From: Flavobacteriales bacterium 33_180_T64
GTDB taxonomy: Bacteria; Bacteroidota; Bacteroidia; Flavobacteriales; Flavobacteriaceae
Assembly: GCA_002162685.1 (NCBI GenBank)
Contig: MAAQ01000013.1
Location: 248,001 to 312,000 of the forward strand
DNA length: 64,000 nt
Reading direction: 5' to 3'
Shown: in pieces, positions 8,895 through 20,400 of the stretch
Layout: every line of letters begins with the position of its first letter
How positions within the stretch are numbered: the stretch's first letter is position 1
The notes under the pieces: model-generated
Databases searched by the model: none
Told to the model about the DNA's origin: nothing
What the model saw: the letters and a program-made list of their open reading frames with translations, nothing else
Position numbers and translations under genes: made by a program

Positions 8895-11800
8895 TTAATT
8901 TAAACGTTGAATATAAACCCAAGCACTTCTTCTTTTACCATTTTCATATTCCATAGTATAGAAATATGTTCCAACTGGCAACTCATCTCCATCATTAGTT
9001 TGTCCGTGCCATTCATCAGTATAGTTCGTTTTAGAGTAAACTAAGGTTCCTAATCTATTAAAGATTTCTAACTTGCTTACTTGGTAACTACTCAAATTAA
9101 AGGTATCATTCATACCATCATTATTTGGCGAAATACCTTGAGGAATAACACAACTTTCTAATTCGATAACAGTTTGGTTGGTAATACTTGAACATCCTGT
9201 ATCATTAAAGATTACTTCTATTTCATAATCACCTGCAATTAATACTGGAAGCGTCAATCCATTCTCTCCTAGCTGTAAGACACCATCTAAATACCAATTA
9301 ATACTTACCTCAGACGTCGTATAATTAACAGGTGTTGCTTCAATTATAATTGGCACTGTTGCATTAGGACACACTTCATAATCAAAATCTTGAGTAAATG
9401 TCGTTTCTGGCTCAATACCTAATACTAAACTAAAACTCGTTGTATTTACACATCCAGTACTATTATCGACCACTAAAGCATAAACTACTTGCGGATCAGA
9501 CACACTTGTATAAGGGCTTGTTAACTCACCAACACCATCAATAGCATCTTGCTCAGTTAAATGATATGTCACTGTAAAATCAGCAGGATTTTGGCCTCCT
9601 AAAATAGCTAAATCATTATCTGGTAAATTAAATAAAGCTGTATCATTTCCTATAGAACAACCTACTAAATCTGGAGGTGTATTAGCTATTGGTAATGGTA
9701 AAAATTCTACAATAATATCATCAGATATAATACATGACGGTGAAAATATAATTTGAGTTGTATAAACACCATCTTCGGTAACAACTAATGTGTTAGACGT
9801 TTCTCCATCAATTACGAATCCATCTTTAAACCATACATGAGCTACAGATGGCGCTTGCGTTTGTAAAATTATTTGCTCTCCAATACATGCTGCAGTTCCT
9901 GCAGCTACAGTAATATCTGCTCCTAACTCAACTTCTCCAATATCAAAACTACCTGCTTTTAAGAATACGCCAGAATCTAATGCTGTATCTGTTGCATCAG
10001 CCATTACTAACTTAATGTGATACGTTTCTCCAATATTAACAGGAGAAAATGCAGTAAATACGACAGTTCTACCATCAAAAGAAATTGGAGGGAGGTTTTG
10101 AGGTATATAACCACCAAAGAACTCTTCATTTATAGCAGCACAACCAGGGTTTTCTGGGTGAATGTTTGTTACTAATATAGGCGTAGTTGTTCCTGGTAAT
10201 ACAGCTAAATTAGTCGTAATATTATTTTCATCTGTTAATAAAAATGCAAAGGCATCAGAGAATGTACACTCAAATGTTCCTCCTGTGCTTCCGTTATATT
10301 CTTCGGAAGCCATTAAGAAATCAAAACTTATTTCATCTGATAATGGCACAAAGTCAAATTCAATAACACTCGCATTATTAGAATTGATACCTACTGCTGC
10401 ATCTAAATCGGCATCACCAGGCCATCCAAAACCACCATCACTCATTGCATCAAAGTTTGGTCCTGAAGCTCTACTCGCATCACCAGATGTTAAAATAATT
10501 CCATCTTCAAAAGGGAAACTTCCTTCATCAGAAGAGAAATAACCTATCCCATTAACATCTCCAAAATCTGTTCCTGTTGAAGACGTAATATTTGTAATCT
10601 GAGCACAAGGGCTATCAATTAAAATATCGACAACTAGCTCTTCAATAGTATAAGTTGTTTGATCTACAGATACATTACCTGATCCTGGTCTAATACATAA
10701 ATCAAAAGTATAATCTACACCTTCATTTCCTGCGGAAAACACTCTTACGAAATAGGTATTACCTACTGTAAGCGATGGTGTAAGACTTGCATCGGCATCA
10801 GAACAGTATAGTTCTACTGGTGCATTACAAGTCCCTTCATATACGGCATGATCAAGATTTTGGAAAAACCCGCTGCCATCAATATTTATAAATTGTATAA
10901 TTTGAAATTCATTTAAAGCCGTAAACTCAAACCAAACATCATCGTCTGGATCTCCAGCACAACTTCCTGATGGAATCCCAGAATCTGTCGCTTCTAATAA
11001 AGTTCCAGTTGTAATGATATCACAACTGTCATCTGCATTTACTCCAGCTACCGTTGCATTACAAGGGTTGTCATTATCTGGAGGACATGCTAAGAGTTGA
11101 ATTGCAGAACTATTAATAACACAATTAATATCTTGGTCATTATTTAAAGTAATTATAACATCTACACCAAACGGGAATGGTCCAACTTGATATACACCTG
11201 TAGCAGACGCAGCAACTGTATTCGCATCAATATTATTAGATATTGTAAGTGATGTTGCATCCCCTAAAGAAGTTACGTTAACATCAACTAAAAATTGATT
11301 TCCATTTGCACAGTCATCAATAACCTGATATGTAGCTACTGGATTAATACACGTTGCACATGAGACTGTATAATCTATACCATTAGGAAAACTTCCTGAA
11401 GTACAACTTACAGAACCATCTGATGTAATTTGAATTGTAATTGTATCTCCTGGTGACTGAAAAGTTAAACCATCAAGAACACCATTGTTTCCTTCATCAT
11501 TATATAATTCTGTTCCATTACCATCTGTAACAACTAAGAAATCAAAAGGCGCACCTTCTATTTCACCAACATTTATTGTTAAGTTTAATGCAGAACCATC
11601 TGAACTTGTATAAGTAAATACATTTGGATCATTATTATCGTAGCAATAAAATGCATTAATTGGTCCTGCAGAACAATCTACAATATTATCAATACAAAAT
11701 TCTTGTGTTAATGTACTACTCGTTAAAACACAATTAATATCATCATCATTAGCTACTGTAATTACAACAGGAACATTATTATCAAAAGGTCCAAAAGTAA

Positions 11801-14426
11801 CAATTCCTATAGCACTAACAGTTTGAGCAGGACTCCCTTGATCATCACTAATAGTTATTGAAGACGCAGAACCTAAGTTTGTTAAGTCAACATCAACAAA
11901 AAACTCTGGTCCAACAGTACAATTTGACACAACATTATATGTTGCTTCCGGGTTCACACATGTTGCACAAGCAACAGTAAAATCCCATTCTGTAGTACAA
12001 CATCCACTTCCAGATGCACAACTCACAGAACCATCTGCATCAATCTCCATATATAATGAATCGCCTGTAGAATCAAACTGCAATCCTGAAAGATCACCGC
12101 CATTATTTCCCTGATAAATTAATGCAGCTGTATTGTCTTGTCCATCGTATACTAATATATCATCGCAACAGTTTTCTATACCACCTGCATTAAATGTAAG
12201 TCGTACAGGACTTCCATCTGTAGATTGGAATAACCATGCAGTATCATCATTATTATCATAACAGTAATTAAACTGTAATGGTGGTTGTGTACAATCTACA
12301 AGGTTTAAAACACATTGATCTTGCGTTAAAGACGGGCTTGTTAAAGTACAATTTGTATCATCATCATTTGCAACCGTAATCACAACTGGTGTTCCATTAG
12401 TAAAAGGTCCAAAAGAAAACAATCCAGTAGCAGTTGTATTTTGTGCTGTACTTCCTTGGTCGTCTGTAATTGTTATTGACGTTGCAGAACCTAAATCTGT
12501 TAAATTGACATCCACAAAAAATTGTGGCCCATTAATACAATCTTGTCTAACGGTATAGTCGGCAACTGGATTCACACAAGTTGCACAAGCAACAGTAAAA
12601 TCCCATTCAGCAGTACAACATCCACTTCCAGAGGCACAACTTACAGAGCCGTCTGCATCAATTTCCATATATAATGAATCTCCTGTAGAATCAAATGTTA
12701 ATCCTGAAAGATCACCGCCATTATTTCCTTGATAAATTAATGGCGCAGTATTGTCTTGTCCATCGTATACTAATATATCATCACAACAACTCTCTATACC
12801 TCCTGCATTAAATGTAAGTCTAACAGGACTTCCGTCGGTAGATTCAAATAACCAAGCAGTATCATCATTATTATCATAACAATAATTAAACTGCAATGGT
12901 GGTTGTGTACAATCTACAATATTAAGCACACATTGATCTTGAGTTAAAGCACTACTATTAAGATTACAATTAGCATCGTCATCATTTACGACAGAAATGA
13001 TAATTGGTGTTCCATTAGCAAAAGGACCGAAAGAGAATATCCCAGTCGCAGATGTATTTTGTGCGGCACTCCCTTGATCATCAGAAATTGTCATTGACGT
13101 TGCAGAACCTAGATCTGTTAAATTGACATCTACAAAAAATTGTGGCCCATTGATACAGTCTTGTCTAACTGCAAAATCTACAACAGGATCAATACAAGTG
13201 TTTTCAGTAATATCTAAAGTGTAAGCGACACTTTGAGGTGCTGCCCAAGTTGAAATTACGATATAGTATGTTTGTCCATTCGTTACAGGTAAATTATCAA
13301 TTAATAAATCATCTTGAGTAAACCCATTGATTGCTCCAGTTTCACATTGCGTACCAATATTTGCACAATCGGTATATACAAAAACACCTGTAAAAGTATC
13401 TGACAAAGCAGAAACTGTAATATCAATAGAAGTATCAGCAGTTGGTGTATATGAATAAACGACATCATCACCATTTAAATATCCGTTACCAGATCCACAA
13501 TCAGCTCCTGGAGTTCCTGCGTAATCATCGGAATAATTTGCTGTATCATCAGTTGTATTATAAGGTAAAGGCGTTGTAACTACTATTGAACTCTCACAAA
13601 GCTCTCCTGGCCCACCTATTCTATACGCAAATGGTCCAATCCAAATACTTGTTCCATCAGGTCCGCAATCGGCTCTTACATAAAACTCATAGTCTGTTCC
13701 TTCTATTAACCCTGTAACTTGATAAGGGTTATTAGTTGTTATTGTACCTGTATCAGTATCAGTGGGAACTGGTCCTCCTGCGACTTGATTAATAACTTCC
13801 CATGATGTTTCTGTTCCTCCTGCTATCCATGATAAATCAGCTGTAGATGACGTTAAATTAGCAACAGTTAAATCAGAAGGAAAATTACACGTAGAATTAT
13901 AAACTTGAACATTATCTACTAACCAGTACCAAGCCCAAATATTTCCGTCATTATAGACAAATCTAATTTGCATAGCAGCATTAGAGTATGCCGTAAGATC
14001 AATATGTTGTTGATTTGGCGCATTAAATGCTCCAATATCTGCTGTTTGATTTAAAACTTCAATCCAGTTAGTACCATCAAAAATTTCAACAACAGCTGAA
14101 TCTCCACCTCCATTATTATAAAACTGATCAAAATCTAAAAAGAGGGCTATTGCTCCTGTAGTATCAAAAACTGGTGATGTTAATGTTTCAATCATTTCAA
14201 CACCATTACCATTGGTGTCACTATCAACAATAGCGGTATTTGTACCATTAAGGCTATTACCAGCTCCTTGTTGACCAGAAATCCATGAATCACCAGTAGC
14301 AGTACCTGCATCAGTGATTGCCCAAGTAGCTGGAATTTCGGCATCAAAGTTTTCTTGTAAATACGTTTGAGCATCTACCCACGAGCAGGTGAATATAAGC
14401 GCAATTATTAAGATTATTTTTTTCAT
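8895..14426 (-). CDS. Giant T9SS-secreted adhesin-like protein, type B sorting domain (adhesin 1)
   Basis: 1843 residues. Signal peptide at 1-19; a MAM/choice-of-anchor-like jelly roll at about 20-175; a fibronectin type III-like domain at 180-270; a pre-peptidase C-terminal-like beta domain at about 275-405. Three Cys-rich ~205-residue modules follow (about 410-1023), each with a CUB-like half holding YCYDNNDD and SGxGCC motifs, then a half module and another beta domain. A choice-of-anchor L domain lies at about 1295-1495, then Ig-like segments. The last ~85 residues (QGISPNNDGMNDTF ... VGTYFYTMEYENGK) are the gliding-motility-associated/CHU_C type B T9SS sorting domain. Type B substrates such as SprB need a cognate SprF-like protein, and one is encoded at 16485-17387. 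The first two Cys-rich modules are nearly identical. The protein is expected at the cell surface in adhesion or gliding; ligand unknown. It follows a terminator and is probably transcribed separately from the upstream operon. Confidence 0.9.
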   Translation of the reverse strand: MKKIILIIALIFTCSWVDAQTYLQENFDAEIPATWAITDAGTATGDSWISGQQGAGNSLNGTNTAIVDSDTNGNGVEMIETLTSPVFDTTGAIALFLDFDQFYNNGGGDSAVVEIFDGTNWIEVLNQTADIGAFNAPNQQHIDLTAYSNAAMQIRFVYNDGNIWAWYWLVDNVQVYNSTCNFPSDLTVANLTSSTADLSWIAGGTETSWEVINQVAGGPVPTDTDTGTITTNNPYQVTGLIEGTDYEFYVRADCGPDGTSIWIGPFAYRIGGPGELCESSIVVTTPLPYNTTDDTANYSDDYAGTPGADCGSGNGYLNGDDVVYSYTPTADTSIDITVSALSDTFTGVFVYTDCANIGTQCETGAINGFTQDDLLIDNLPVTNGQTYYIVISTWAAPQSVAYTLDITENTCIDPVVDFAVRQDCINGPQFFVDVNLTDLGSATSMTISDDQGSAAQNTSATGIFSFGPFANGTPIIISVVNDDDANCNLNSSALTQDQCVLNIVDCTQPPLQFNYCYDNNDDTAWLFESTDGSPVRLTFNAGGIESCCDDILVYDGQDNTAPLIYQGNNGGDLSGLTFDSTGDSLYMEIDADGSVSCASGSGCCTAEWDFTVACATCVNPVADYTVRQDCINGPQFFVDVNLTDLGSATSITITDDQGSTAQNTTATGLFSFGPFTNGTPVVITVANDDDTNCTLTSPSLTQDQCVLNLVDCTQPPLQFNYCYDNNDDTAWLFQSTDGSPVRLTFNAGGIENCCDDILVYDGQDNTAALIYQGNNGGDLSGLQFDSTGDSLYMEIDADGSVSCASGSGCCTTEWDFTVACATCVNPEATYNVVSNCTVGPEFFVDVDLTNLGSASSITISDDQGSPAQTVSAIGIVTFGPFDNNVPVVITVANDDDINCVLTSSTLTQEFCIDNIVDCSAGPINAFYCYDNNDPNVFTYTSSDGSALNLTINVGEIEGAPFDFLVVTDGNGTELYNDEGNNGVLDGLTFQSPGDTITIQITSDGSVSCTSGSFPNGIDYTVSCATCINPVATYQVIDDCANGNQFLVDVNVTSLGDATSLTISNNIDANTVAASATGVYQVGPFPFGVDVIITLNNDQDINCVINSSAIQLLACPPDNDNPCNATVAGVNADDSCDIITTGTLLEATDSGIPSGSCAGDPDDDVWFEFTALNEFQIIQFINIDGSGFFQNLDHAVYEGTCNAPVELYCSDADASLTPSLTVGNTYFVRVFSAGNEGVDYTFDLCIRPGSGNVSVDQTTYTIEELVVDILIDSPCAQITNITSSTGTDFGDVNGIGYFSSDEGSFPFEDGIILTSGDASRASGPNFDAMSDGGFGWPGDADLDAAVGINSNNASVIEFDFVPLSDEISFDFLMASEEYNGSTGGTFECTFSDAFAFLLTDENNITTNLAVLPGTTTPILVTNIHPENPGCAAINEEFFGGYIPQNLPPISFDGRTVVFTAFSPVNIGETYHIKLVMADATDTALDSGVFLKAGSFDIGEVELGADITVAAGTAACIGEQIILQTQAPSVAHVWFKDGFVIDGETSNTLVVTEDGVYTTQIIFSPSCIISDDIIVEFLPLPIANTPPDLVGCSIGNDTALFNLPDNDLAILGGQNPADFTVTYHLTEQDAIDGVGELTSPYTSVSDPQVVYALVVDNSTGCVNTTSFSLVLGIEPETTFTQDFDYEVCPNATVPIIIEATPVNYTTSEVSINWYLDGVLQLGENGLTLPVLIAGDYEIEVIFNDTGCSSITNQTVIELESCVIPQGISPNNDGMNDTFNLSSYQVSKLEIFNRLGTLVYSKTNYTDEWHGQTNDGDELPVGTYFYTMEYENGKRRSAWVYIQRLN
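11960..13198 (-). repeat. Tandem duplicated ~615-bp coding modules in adhesin 1
   Basis: Two adjacent units (about 12585-13198 and 11962-12580) encode almost the same ~205 residues, both starting near RQDCINGPQFFVDVNLTDLG and ending WDFTVACATC. A third, more diverged unit follows at about 11355-11958 and a half unit after it. Borders are approximate because they were read by eye. The high similarity points to recent duplication or ongoing gene conversion. Confidence 0.8.
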
Positions 14427-14488
14427 TTTCGTCGGTTGTTTATTCTTTTTTTTACATAATTATTTTAGCAATCCTATGTATAAACAAT

Positions 14489-14518
14489 AAAAGCCCTGTT
14501 GATTAATTCAGGGCTTTA
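14489..14518 (-). terminator. Terminator after the OmpA-family gene
   Basis: Inverted repeat AAGCCCTG / CAGGGCTT with a 10-nt loop. Read on the minus strand it is followed by TTTTATTG. It lies between the operon ending at 14552 and the start of adhesin 1 at 14426. Confidence 0.65.
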
Positions 14519-14551
14519 AATTGGTTAGTTTATCATTTATGTCTTATTTTA

Positions 14552-16465
14552 TTATTGTGCTTGTGGACCTCCGCTTACGATAATAAACTCTGATCTTCTA
14601 TTCAGTTGATGTTCTTCATCAGTACAATTAGAACCGCAATTAACTTTTGGTTCACTTTCTCCTTTCCCTGTTCCTGATATTCTAGCTTTATCAATTCCTT
14701 TTGAAATCACATATTGAACTGTTGTTTTAGCTCTTCTATCAGATAATTTTTCATTATAAGGAGCAGAACCTCTACTATCAGTATGAGACGTCGCATTAAT
14801 TATTAAATCTGGATACTTAGTCATAATTTGAACTAGTTTATCTAATTCAAAAGCGGCCTGAGCAGTAACATTTGATTTATCGAAATCAAAATAAATTGGA
14901 TCAAGATTAATTGTTTCTGGCCCAACTATTTCTTCAATTGGATCTAATGCAATATTTACTTCAACTTCTTCCTCCTCTGAAGCACTTACAGTAACCTTTC
15001 TGCTTTCAAAGCCATCCATTGATACTTCTAATTCAGATTCTTTTCCACATTCAACAATAAATTCTACAGTACCATCAGAATTAGTTACTTTAGATAAAAC
15101 ACTGTTTCCTTGGTCATCGTAAAGTGTTACTGAAGCTGCATTAATAGGATTTCCAGTACTTGAGTCTGTAACAGTTCCTGTAATTAAAACATCACATAAA
15201 GGTTGTAATTTCTTAATCGCATAAACATCATCGCCTCCTAAGCCACCATCTCTATTTGAGGATACAAAACCTTCTTCTGTTTCTTCATCTAAATGAAAAG
15301 CAAAATCATCAGCGCTACTATTAATTGGAATTCCTATGTTTCTCACAGGGCCCATTTTATTATCAACTACTTTAGAATAAAACACATCTAAATTACCTAG
15401 TCCTAAATGACCATTAGATGAGAAGTAAAGCGTATTATTACTACTAATAAAAGGGTACATTTCATGACCTTGAGTATTCACTTTTTGTCCTAAGTTTTCT
15501 GCTTCTCCTAAAGTACCATCATCATTGATATCTGCTTTATAAATATCAAATAATCCAAAACCTCCTGGCATGTTAGATGCGAAATAAAGTGTTTTTCCAT
15601 CTGAACTTACTGACGGATTTTTTACCGTATAGTTCTCACTGTTAACTGCAAATCCTTCAACATTACCCCATGTATCACCTGTTTTCATTGCTTTGAACAG
15701 TTGTATCTGGCTAATTCTGTAGTTCGTTACTGAATCTTTTTCATATTCTTTTTCAAAATAACTCTCTCTTGAAAAGTACATTGTTTTTCCATCTGGAGAA
15801 AATGACACTACACCTTCGTGATACTTTGTATTTACTTTATCTTCTACTAAAGTACCAGCCTGATATGTTCCATCATCATTTTTTGAAAACTCATAGATAT
15901 CTAAAAATGGCTCTTGATTCCATCCATAAGTTCTACGGGCTGTATTTCTCGCAGAAGTCACATATAATTTTCCATCTTGAAGTGTCCCTCCAAAATCTGC
16001 ATACTTAGTATTAAACCCTAAATTTTGAATATTGAATTTTTTCCCTTTTTCTAAAATTTTAGGCAAGTAACCTGGATTTTTATTGAATGCAATTGCTCTA
16101 TCATCACTTGGGCGCATTTTAGCGAATTTTGCCATTTGCACATTAGACTCTTCATATTTTCCATTTGCTTTTAGCATCTGAGAATATTTAAAAATCATTT
16201 CTGGACTATCAGAACCTTCTAAAGCTTTGACATACCAACGTTCTGCTTCTTGAGTATTAAATACATTATAATATGCTTCTGCTAATTGCGCATAAACGTA
16301 AGGGCTTCCTTTTCCGTTTTCAATTAATTTTGCATAATCTTCAGCAGCTTCAACAAATTCAAATCTATTAAAGTGTTTGTCTGCTTTTTTAGTATTACTA
16401 TTTTGAGCAATTAAGCTAAAACTACTTAATGCTGCTATTGTAAAAAGTGTTATAATTTTTTTCAT
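14552..16465 (-). CDS. PorE-like OmpA-family protein (TPR, PD40 propeller, CarboxypepD_reg, OmpA)
   Basis: 637 residues. Signal peptide at 1-20; TPR-like helices at about 25-130; PD40-type beta-propeller repeats at about 215-410 (SPDGKTMYFSRE, SSDGKTLYFASN, SSNNTLYFSSNG); a CarboxypepD_reg-like domain at about 430-515; a C-terminal OmpA peptidoglycan-binding domain with YFDFDKSNVT and HTDSRGSAPYNEKLSDRRA. The same domain order is described for Porphyromonas gingivalis PorE, which binds PorP and links T9SS outer-membrane parts to peptidoglycan. It is the last gene of a three-gene operon, 19 nt after the PorP/SprF gene. The likely role is anchoring or energising the SprF-adhesin export or attachment complex. 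Several paralogues usually exist per flavobacterial genome, so orthology to the core PorE is not claimed. Confidence 0.9.
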   Translation of the reverse strand: MKKIITLFTIAALSSFSLIAQNSNTKKADKHFNRFEFVEAAEDYAKLIENGKGSPYVYAQLAEAYYNVFNTQEAERWYVKALEGSDSPEMIFKYSQMLKANGKYEESNVQMAKFAKMRPSDDRAIAFNKNPGYLPKILEKGKKFNIQNLGFNTKYADFGGTLQDGKLYVTSARNTARRTYGWNQEPFLDIYEFSKNDDGTYQAGTLVEDKVNTKYHEGVVSFSPDGKTMYFSRESYFEKEYEKDSVTNYRISQIQLFKAMKTGDTWGNVEGFAVNSENYTVKNPSVSSDGKTLYFASNMPGGFGLFDIYKADINDDGTLGEAENLGQKVNTQGHEMYPFISSNNTLYFSSNGHLGLGNLDVFYSKVVDNKMGPVRNIGIPINSSADDFAFHLDEETEEGFVSSNRDGGLGGDDVYAIKKLQPLCDVLITGTVTDSSTGNPINAASVTLYDDQGNSVLSKVTNSDGTVEFIVECGKESELEVSMDGFESRKVTVSASEEEEVEVNIALDPIEEIVGPETINLDPIYFDFDKSNVTAQAAFELDKLVQIMTKYPDLIINATSHTDSRGSAPYNEKLSDRRAKTTVQYVISKGIDKARISGTGKGESEPKVNCGSNCTDEEHQLNRRSEFIIVSGGPQAQ

Positions 16466-16484
16466 AATGTTTTCGCTTAACTGT

Positions 16485-17387
16485 TTAGAAATATCTTGGT
16501 GAACGTGAAACTTTTTTCGGGAAGTTTAAATCAAATAACAATAAAAACTCGTGAGATGCAGGAGCGTATTTTTTAATATCTGAATTAACGCTATCGTATG
16601 CATATCCAATTCTTACCGAAGGTGTAATTGCAAAGTTTATTAAGCCTGAAAATGAATCGTCTAATCTATAAGACGCTCCAATTTCAAGTTTGTTGTAAAA
16701 CAAGGCGTTCATATTAACATCAAAAGATGTTGGTGCACTAAATGCAGACTTCACTAAAAATGAAGGTTTCAATTTCGCATTAGCAGATAATTCAAAAACG
16801 TATCCACCAGTTACAAAGTAATGCGCTTCTTCAGATCCTAATTTATTCCCATTAGCATCTAAATGCACAGAATCTAATATGTTTGGAACAGATGCTGCAA
16901 AATAGTAGTTGTCTGTATAGTAAAAGAAACCAGCTCCAACATTTGGAGTCGTTGTATTTATATTTTGAAAAAATGGATCATTCGGATCTATCAAATCAAT
17001 ATCTGCTAATCCGATATCATGAAATGTTGCTCCTGCTTTAACACCAAAAGCTAATTTATGTTCACCTCCTAATTTTAAAGTATAAGAGAAATCGACATAT
17101 GCATTAGTTTCTTTAACAGGTCCTACCTCATCAGAAATAATAGATAGACCTAAGCCTACTTTATCTCCAACAGGTAAATGTCCAAAAAAGGTAGCTGTTT
17201 TAGGAGCGCCTTCAATACCTGTCCATTGCGTACGGTATAATAATCCGAATGAAAGGTTTTCTTTTGAACCTGCATAAGCTGGATTAATTACATTCATATT
17301 ATACATGTACTGTGTATATTGAGGATCTTGCTGTCCATACACCTGTGTTGCTATAAGCAATACAATAATGATATAAAATTTTTTCAT
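16485..17387 (-). CDS. PorP/SprF family type IX secretion membrane protein
   Basis: 300 residues. A signal peptide ends at TQVYGQ. It is followed by the family's hallmark QDPQYTQYMYN ... NPAYAG segment and an outer-membrane barrel with alternating strands ending ...SPRYF. In Flavobacterium johnsoniae SprF is specifically needed to export the type B adhesin SprB, and sprF-like genes usually sit next to their adhesin gene. Here the gene lies directly downstream of adhesin 2 (60 nt gap) and upstream of the PorE-like gene (19 nt), an arrangement that predicts it serves adhesin 2 and, because the sorting domains are so alike, also adhesin 1. Family assignment is secure; substrate pairing is inferred from position. 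Confidence 0.93.
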   Translation of the reverse strand: MKKFYIIIVLLIATQVYGQQDPQYTQYMYNMNVINPAYAGSKENLSFGLLYRTQWTGIEGAPKTATFFGHLPVGDKVGLGLSIISDEVGPVKETNAYVDFSYTLKLGGEHKLAFGVKAGATFHDIGLADIDLIDPNDPFFQNINTTTPNVGAGFFYYTDNYYFAASVPNILDSVHLDANGNKLGSEEAHYFVTGGYVFELSANAKLKPSFLVKSAFSAPTSFDVNMNALFYNKLEIGASYRLDDSFSGLINFAITPSVRIGYAYDSVNSDIKKYAPASHEFLLLFDLNFPKKVSRSPRYF

Positions 17388-17447
17388 TTGTTAGTTATTT
17401 GATTTAGTTGTTTTGGATGAATTCTTTATTGTTGATTATAATTGGTC

Positions 17448-20400
17448 TTAATTAAGTCTTTGTATGTAAACCCAAGCAGTTCTTTGTTTACCGTTTTCAT
17501 ATTCCATTGTGTAGAAATATGTCCCTACAGGCAACTCATCACCATCATTAGTTTGACCGTACCATTCATTTGTATAATTAGTTTTAGAATATACTAATGT
17601 TCCATTACGGTTAAATATCTCTAGTTTACTTACATCAAAACTACTCAATTCAAAGAAGTCATTCATACCATCTCCATTAGGTGAAATCCCTTGAGGTATA
17701 ACGCAGCTTTCTAATTCGATAACTGTTTGCGATGCACTATTAGAACATTGAGTTCCATCATTAAATGTAACCTCTATTTCATAAAGACCTGCTTCTAAAA
17801 CTGGTAATGTTAAACCATTTTCTCCTGCAATAAGACCTCCATCTCTATACCAAACAATTGAGACTTCAGTTGCTGTATAATTATTAGCAGTTGCAGTAAT
17901 TAAAATTGGTACAGTTGCATTTGGACATACTTCATAATCAAAATCTGTAGTAAATAATGTGCTAGGTAAAGGCTTAACTACTAAGTCAAATCCAGTTGTT
18001 GAATAACAATCAAAAGCGACATTACTCTCTACTCTTGTATAAATCGTTTGCGAAGTACTACTATATAACACCGAAGTGTCTATTGCATTTGTACCTGCTT
18101 CAGCATCTGCTTCATTCAAGTAATAATTTACAGTGAAATCTGCAGCATTTTGCCCATCTAATACATTAGCATCGTGAGCAGCCAAATCAAATAGTGTAAC
18201 GCCATCAGTATCATCATCACACTCTTCAATAGCAACACTTGTTGCAGTAGGAGTAGGTCCAGAAATAATCAACTGGAAACTTGTTGTTGCAAAACAGAAG
18301 GTTGCATTAGCATCTTCAACACGCACAAAAATGGTTTGTGGATTTGAGATGTTAGTATATATTAAAGGTAACTCCCCTGTATTTGCTTGCGCTTCTGCTA
18401 AGGTTAAATGATAGGTTACATTAAAATCTGTATCAGATTGAGCTCCTAAAATCCCAGCTGTTTGAATACTTAAATCAAAGTCTTCTATTTCATCTGCTGA
18501 AATATCATCACAAGTCACGATATCTGCTACTGGATTTGCAACTGGTTCTAGGCCAAATACTACCGTTACAGAATCTTGTGCTTGAGAATCACATTGTTCG
18601 TCATAAGCAATTACGGTATAAGTACTTGAATTTGAAACGGTCAAAGTTGAACCTGTTTCATCTGGAATAATAAATCCATTTTCATACCACTCATACGTAT
18701 CTGCGAATGGAGAATCTGCATTTAATTCAAAATCAGGAAAACCACAAAAGTTTTGATCAATACCAAGATCAACTTCAATTTCAGCGGTAATATTACCATC
18801 ACCTGTAGTACCACCATCATTAGTTTGACTAATTGAAATTGTACCTGGATTATCAGAGAAGTTTGTTACTAATAAAATATAAATTTCGCCTGATAACGCA
18901 TTATCAATCGTTAAGTTTTCAGTTGGAGCAGCAGAATAACTACAATCTGCAATATTTCCAAACGGATAAAAATTAGGATCATTTGTGTTATTTGGACAAT
19001 CGCCACCTGGATTAGGGCATCCAAAATCTAAATTACCACAAGCATCTTCTAAAGACGTAAATGGTCCCCAAAGCACGAAATCAACATCTAATCCATTACC
19101 ATTCTCATCTACTTGATCGATTTGAATTTCAATTAATCCAGAATCACCAATTTGGAGAATATTCCAAGTTGGGTTTGGAGCAGAGAATAAACATGCTATA
19201 TCTGTTGGATCTGGTATCCCAACAATATTAGATGTTGTTAATGCACCTCCTGCTTCTGCACAGAAATTTTCAGCGTTTTCACATATAATATTTGTTGGTG
19301 CTTCTTTAATACACAAATCAAATGTTGTTGTTTCAGAATTATTTCCACCTGAGAATACTCTAATATAATAGGTGTTTCCTATAACCAATTGCGGCGTAAC
19401 ACTTGCTGTACCATCTGTACATTCTAATTCTATTAAACCATCACAAGTTCCTTCGTATAATGCATGATCGGTATTAAACCCACCACCAGCAACATTTACT
19501 AATGAAATTAACTGTACTTCACTAAGTGCTGTAAATTGAAACCATACATCATCATCTGGGTTACCTCCACATGATCCTGTTGGAACACCTGAATCTGTAG
19601 CTTCAATTAATGATCCTGCTGTCAATAAATCACATGATGAGTCATCATTAACAACAGCTACAATAGCATCACAAGGGTTATCATTTTCTGGAGGACAGGC
19701 TAAAAGTTGAATTGGGCTACTGTTTATTTCACAGTTAACATCTTGATCGTTACTTATAGTTACCACTACATCTACTAAGAATGGAAATGGACCAATTTGG
19801 TATACACCAGTTGCAGTAACTGGTACTGTTGTCGCATCTATATTATTAGTAATTGTAAGTGATGTTGCATCACCTAAACTTGTTATATTAACATCAATCA
19901 AAAATTGATCACCATTAGCACAATCATCAATAACTTGATAGGTTGCCTCTGGGTTAATACACGTTGCACAAGCAACTGTATAATCTATTCCGTTTAAACA
20001 ACAACCACTTCCTGATTCACAACTTACTGAACCATCAGATAAAATTTGAATTGTTATTGTATCAGTTATAGATTGAAATGTTAATCCATCTAGAACACCA
20101 TCATTACCTTCATCATTATATAATACAGTACCATTTCCATCTGTTACAAGTAAGAAATCAAATGGCGCTCCTTCTATTTCACCTACATTAATTGTTAAGT
20201 TAAGAGGTGACCCATCAGAACTTGTATATGTAAATATTTCAGAGTCGTTATTTCCATAACACATAAAACTATTAACTGGTCCTACAGCACAATCTACATT
20301 AAAGTTTAATTGAACTGAAGTTGAAAAATTAACTGGTCCAGACCAAATACTAAACTCACTACCACAATCTGCTCTTACCCAGACTTCATAGTCTGTTTCA

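Noticed and set aside
10162-10542. 126-residue plus-strand frame inside adhesin 1
   Set aside because: Antisense shadow of the choice-of-anchor L region; no promoter, no recognisable domain and composition typical of reversed codons.
14427-14490. Promoter for adhesin 1 (TAGGATTG on the minus strand near 14476)
   Set aside because: One mismatch in the -7 box and no -33 TTG at proper spacing; too weak to list.
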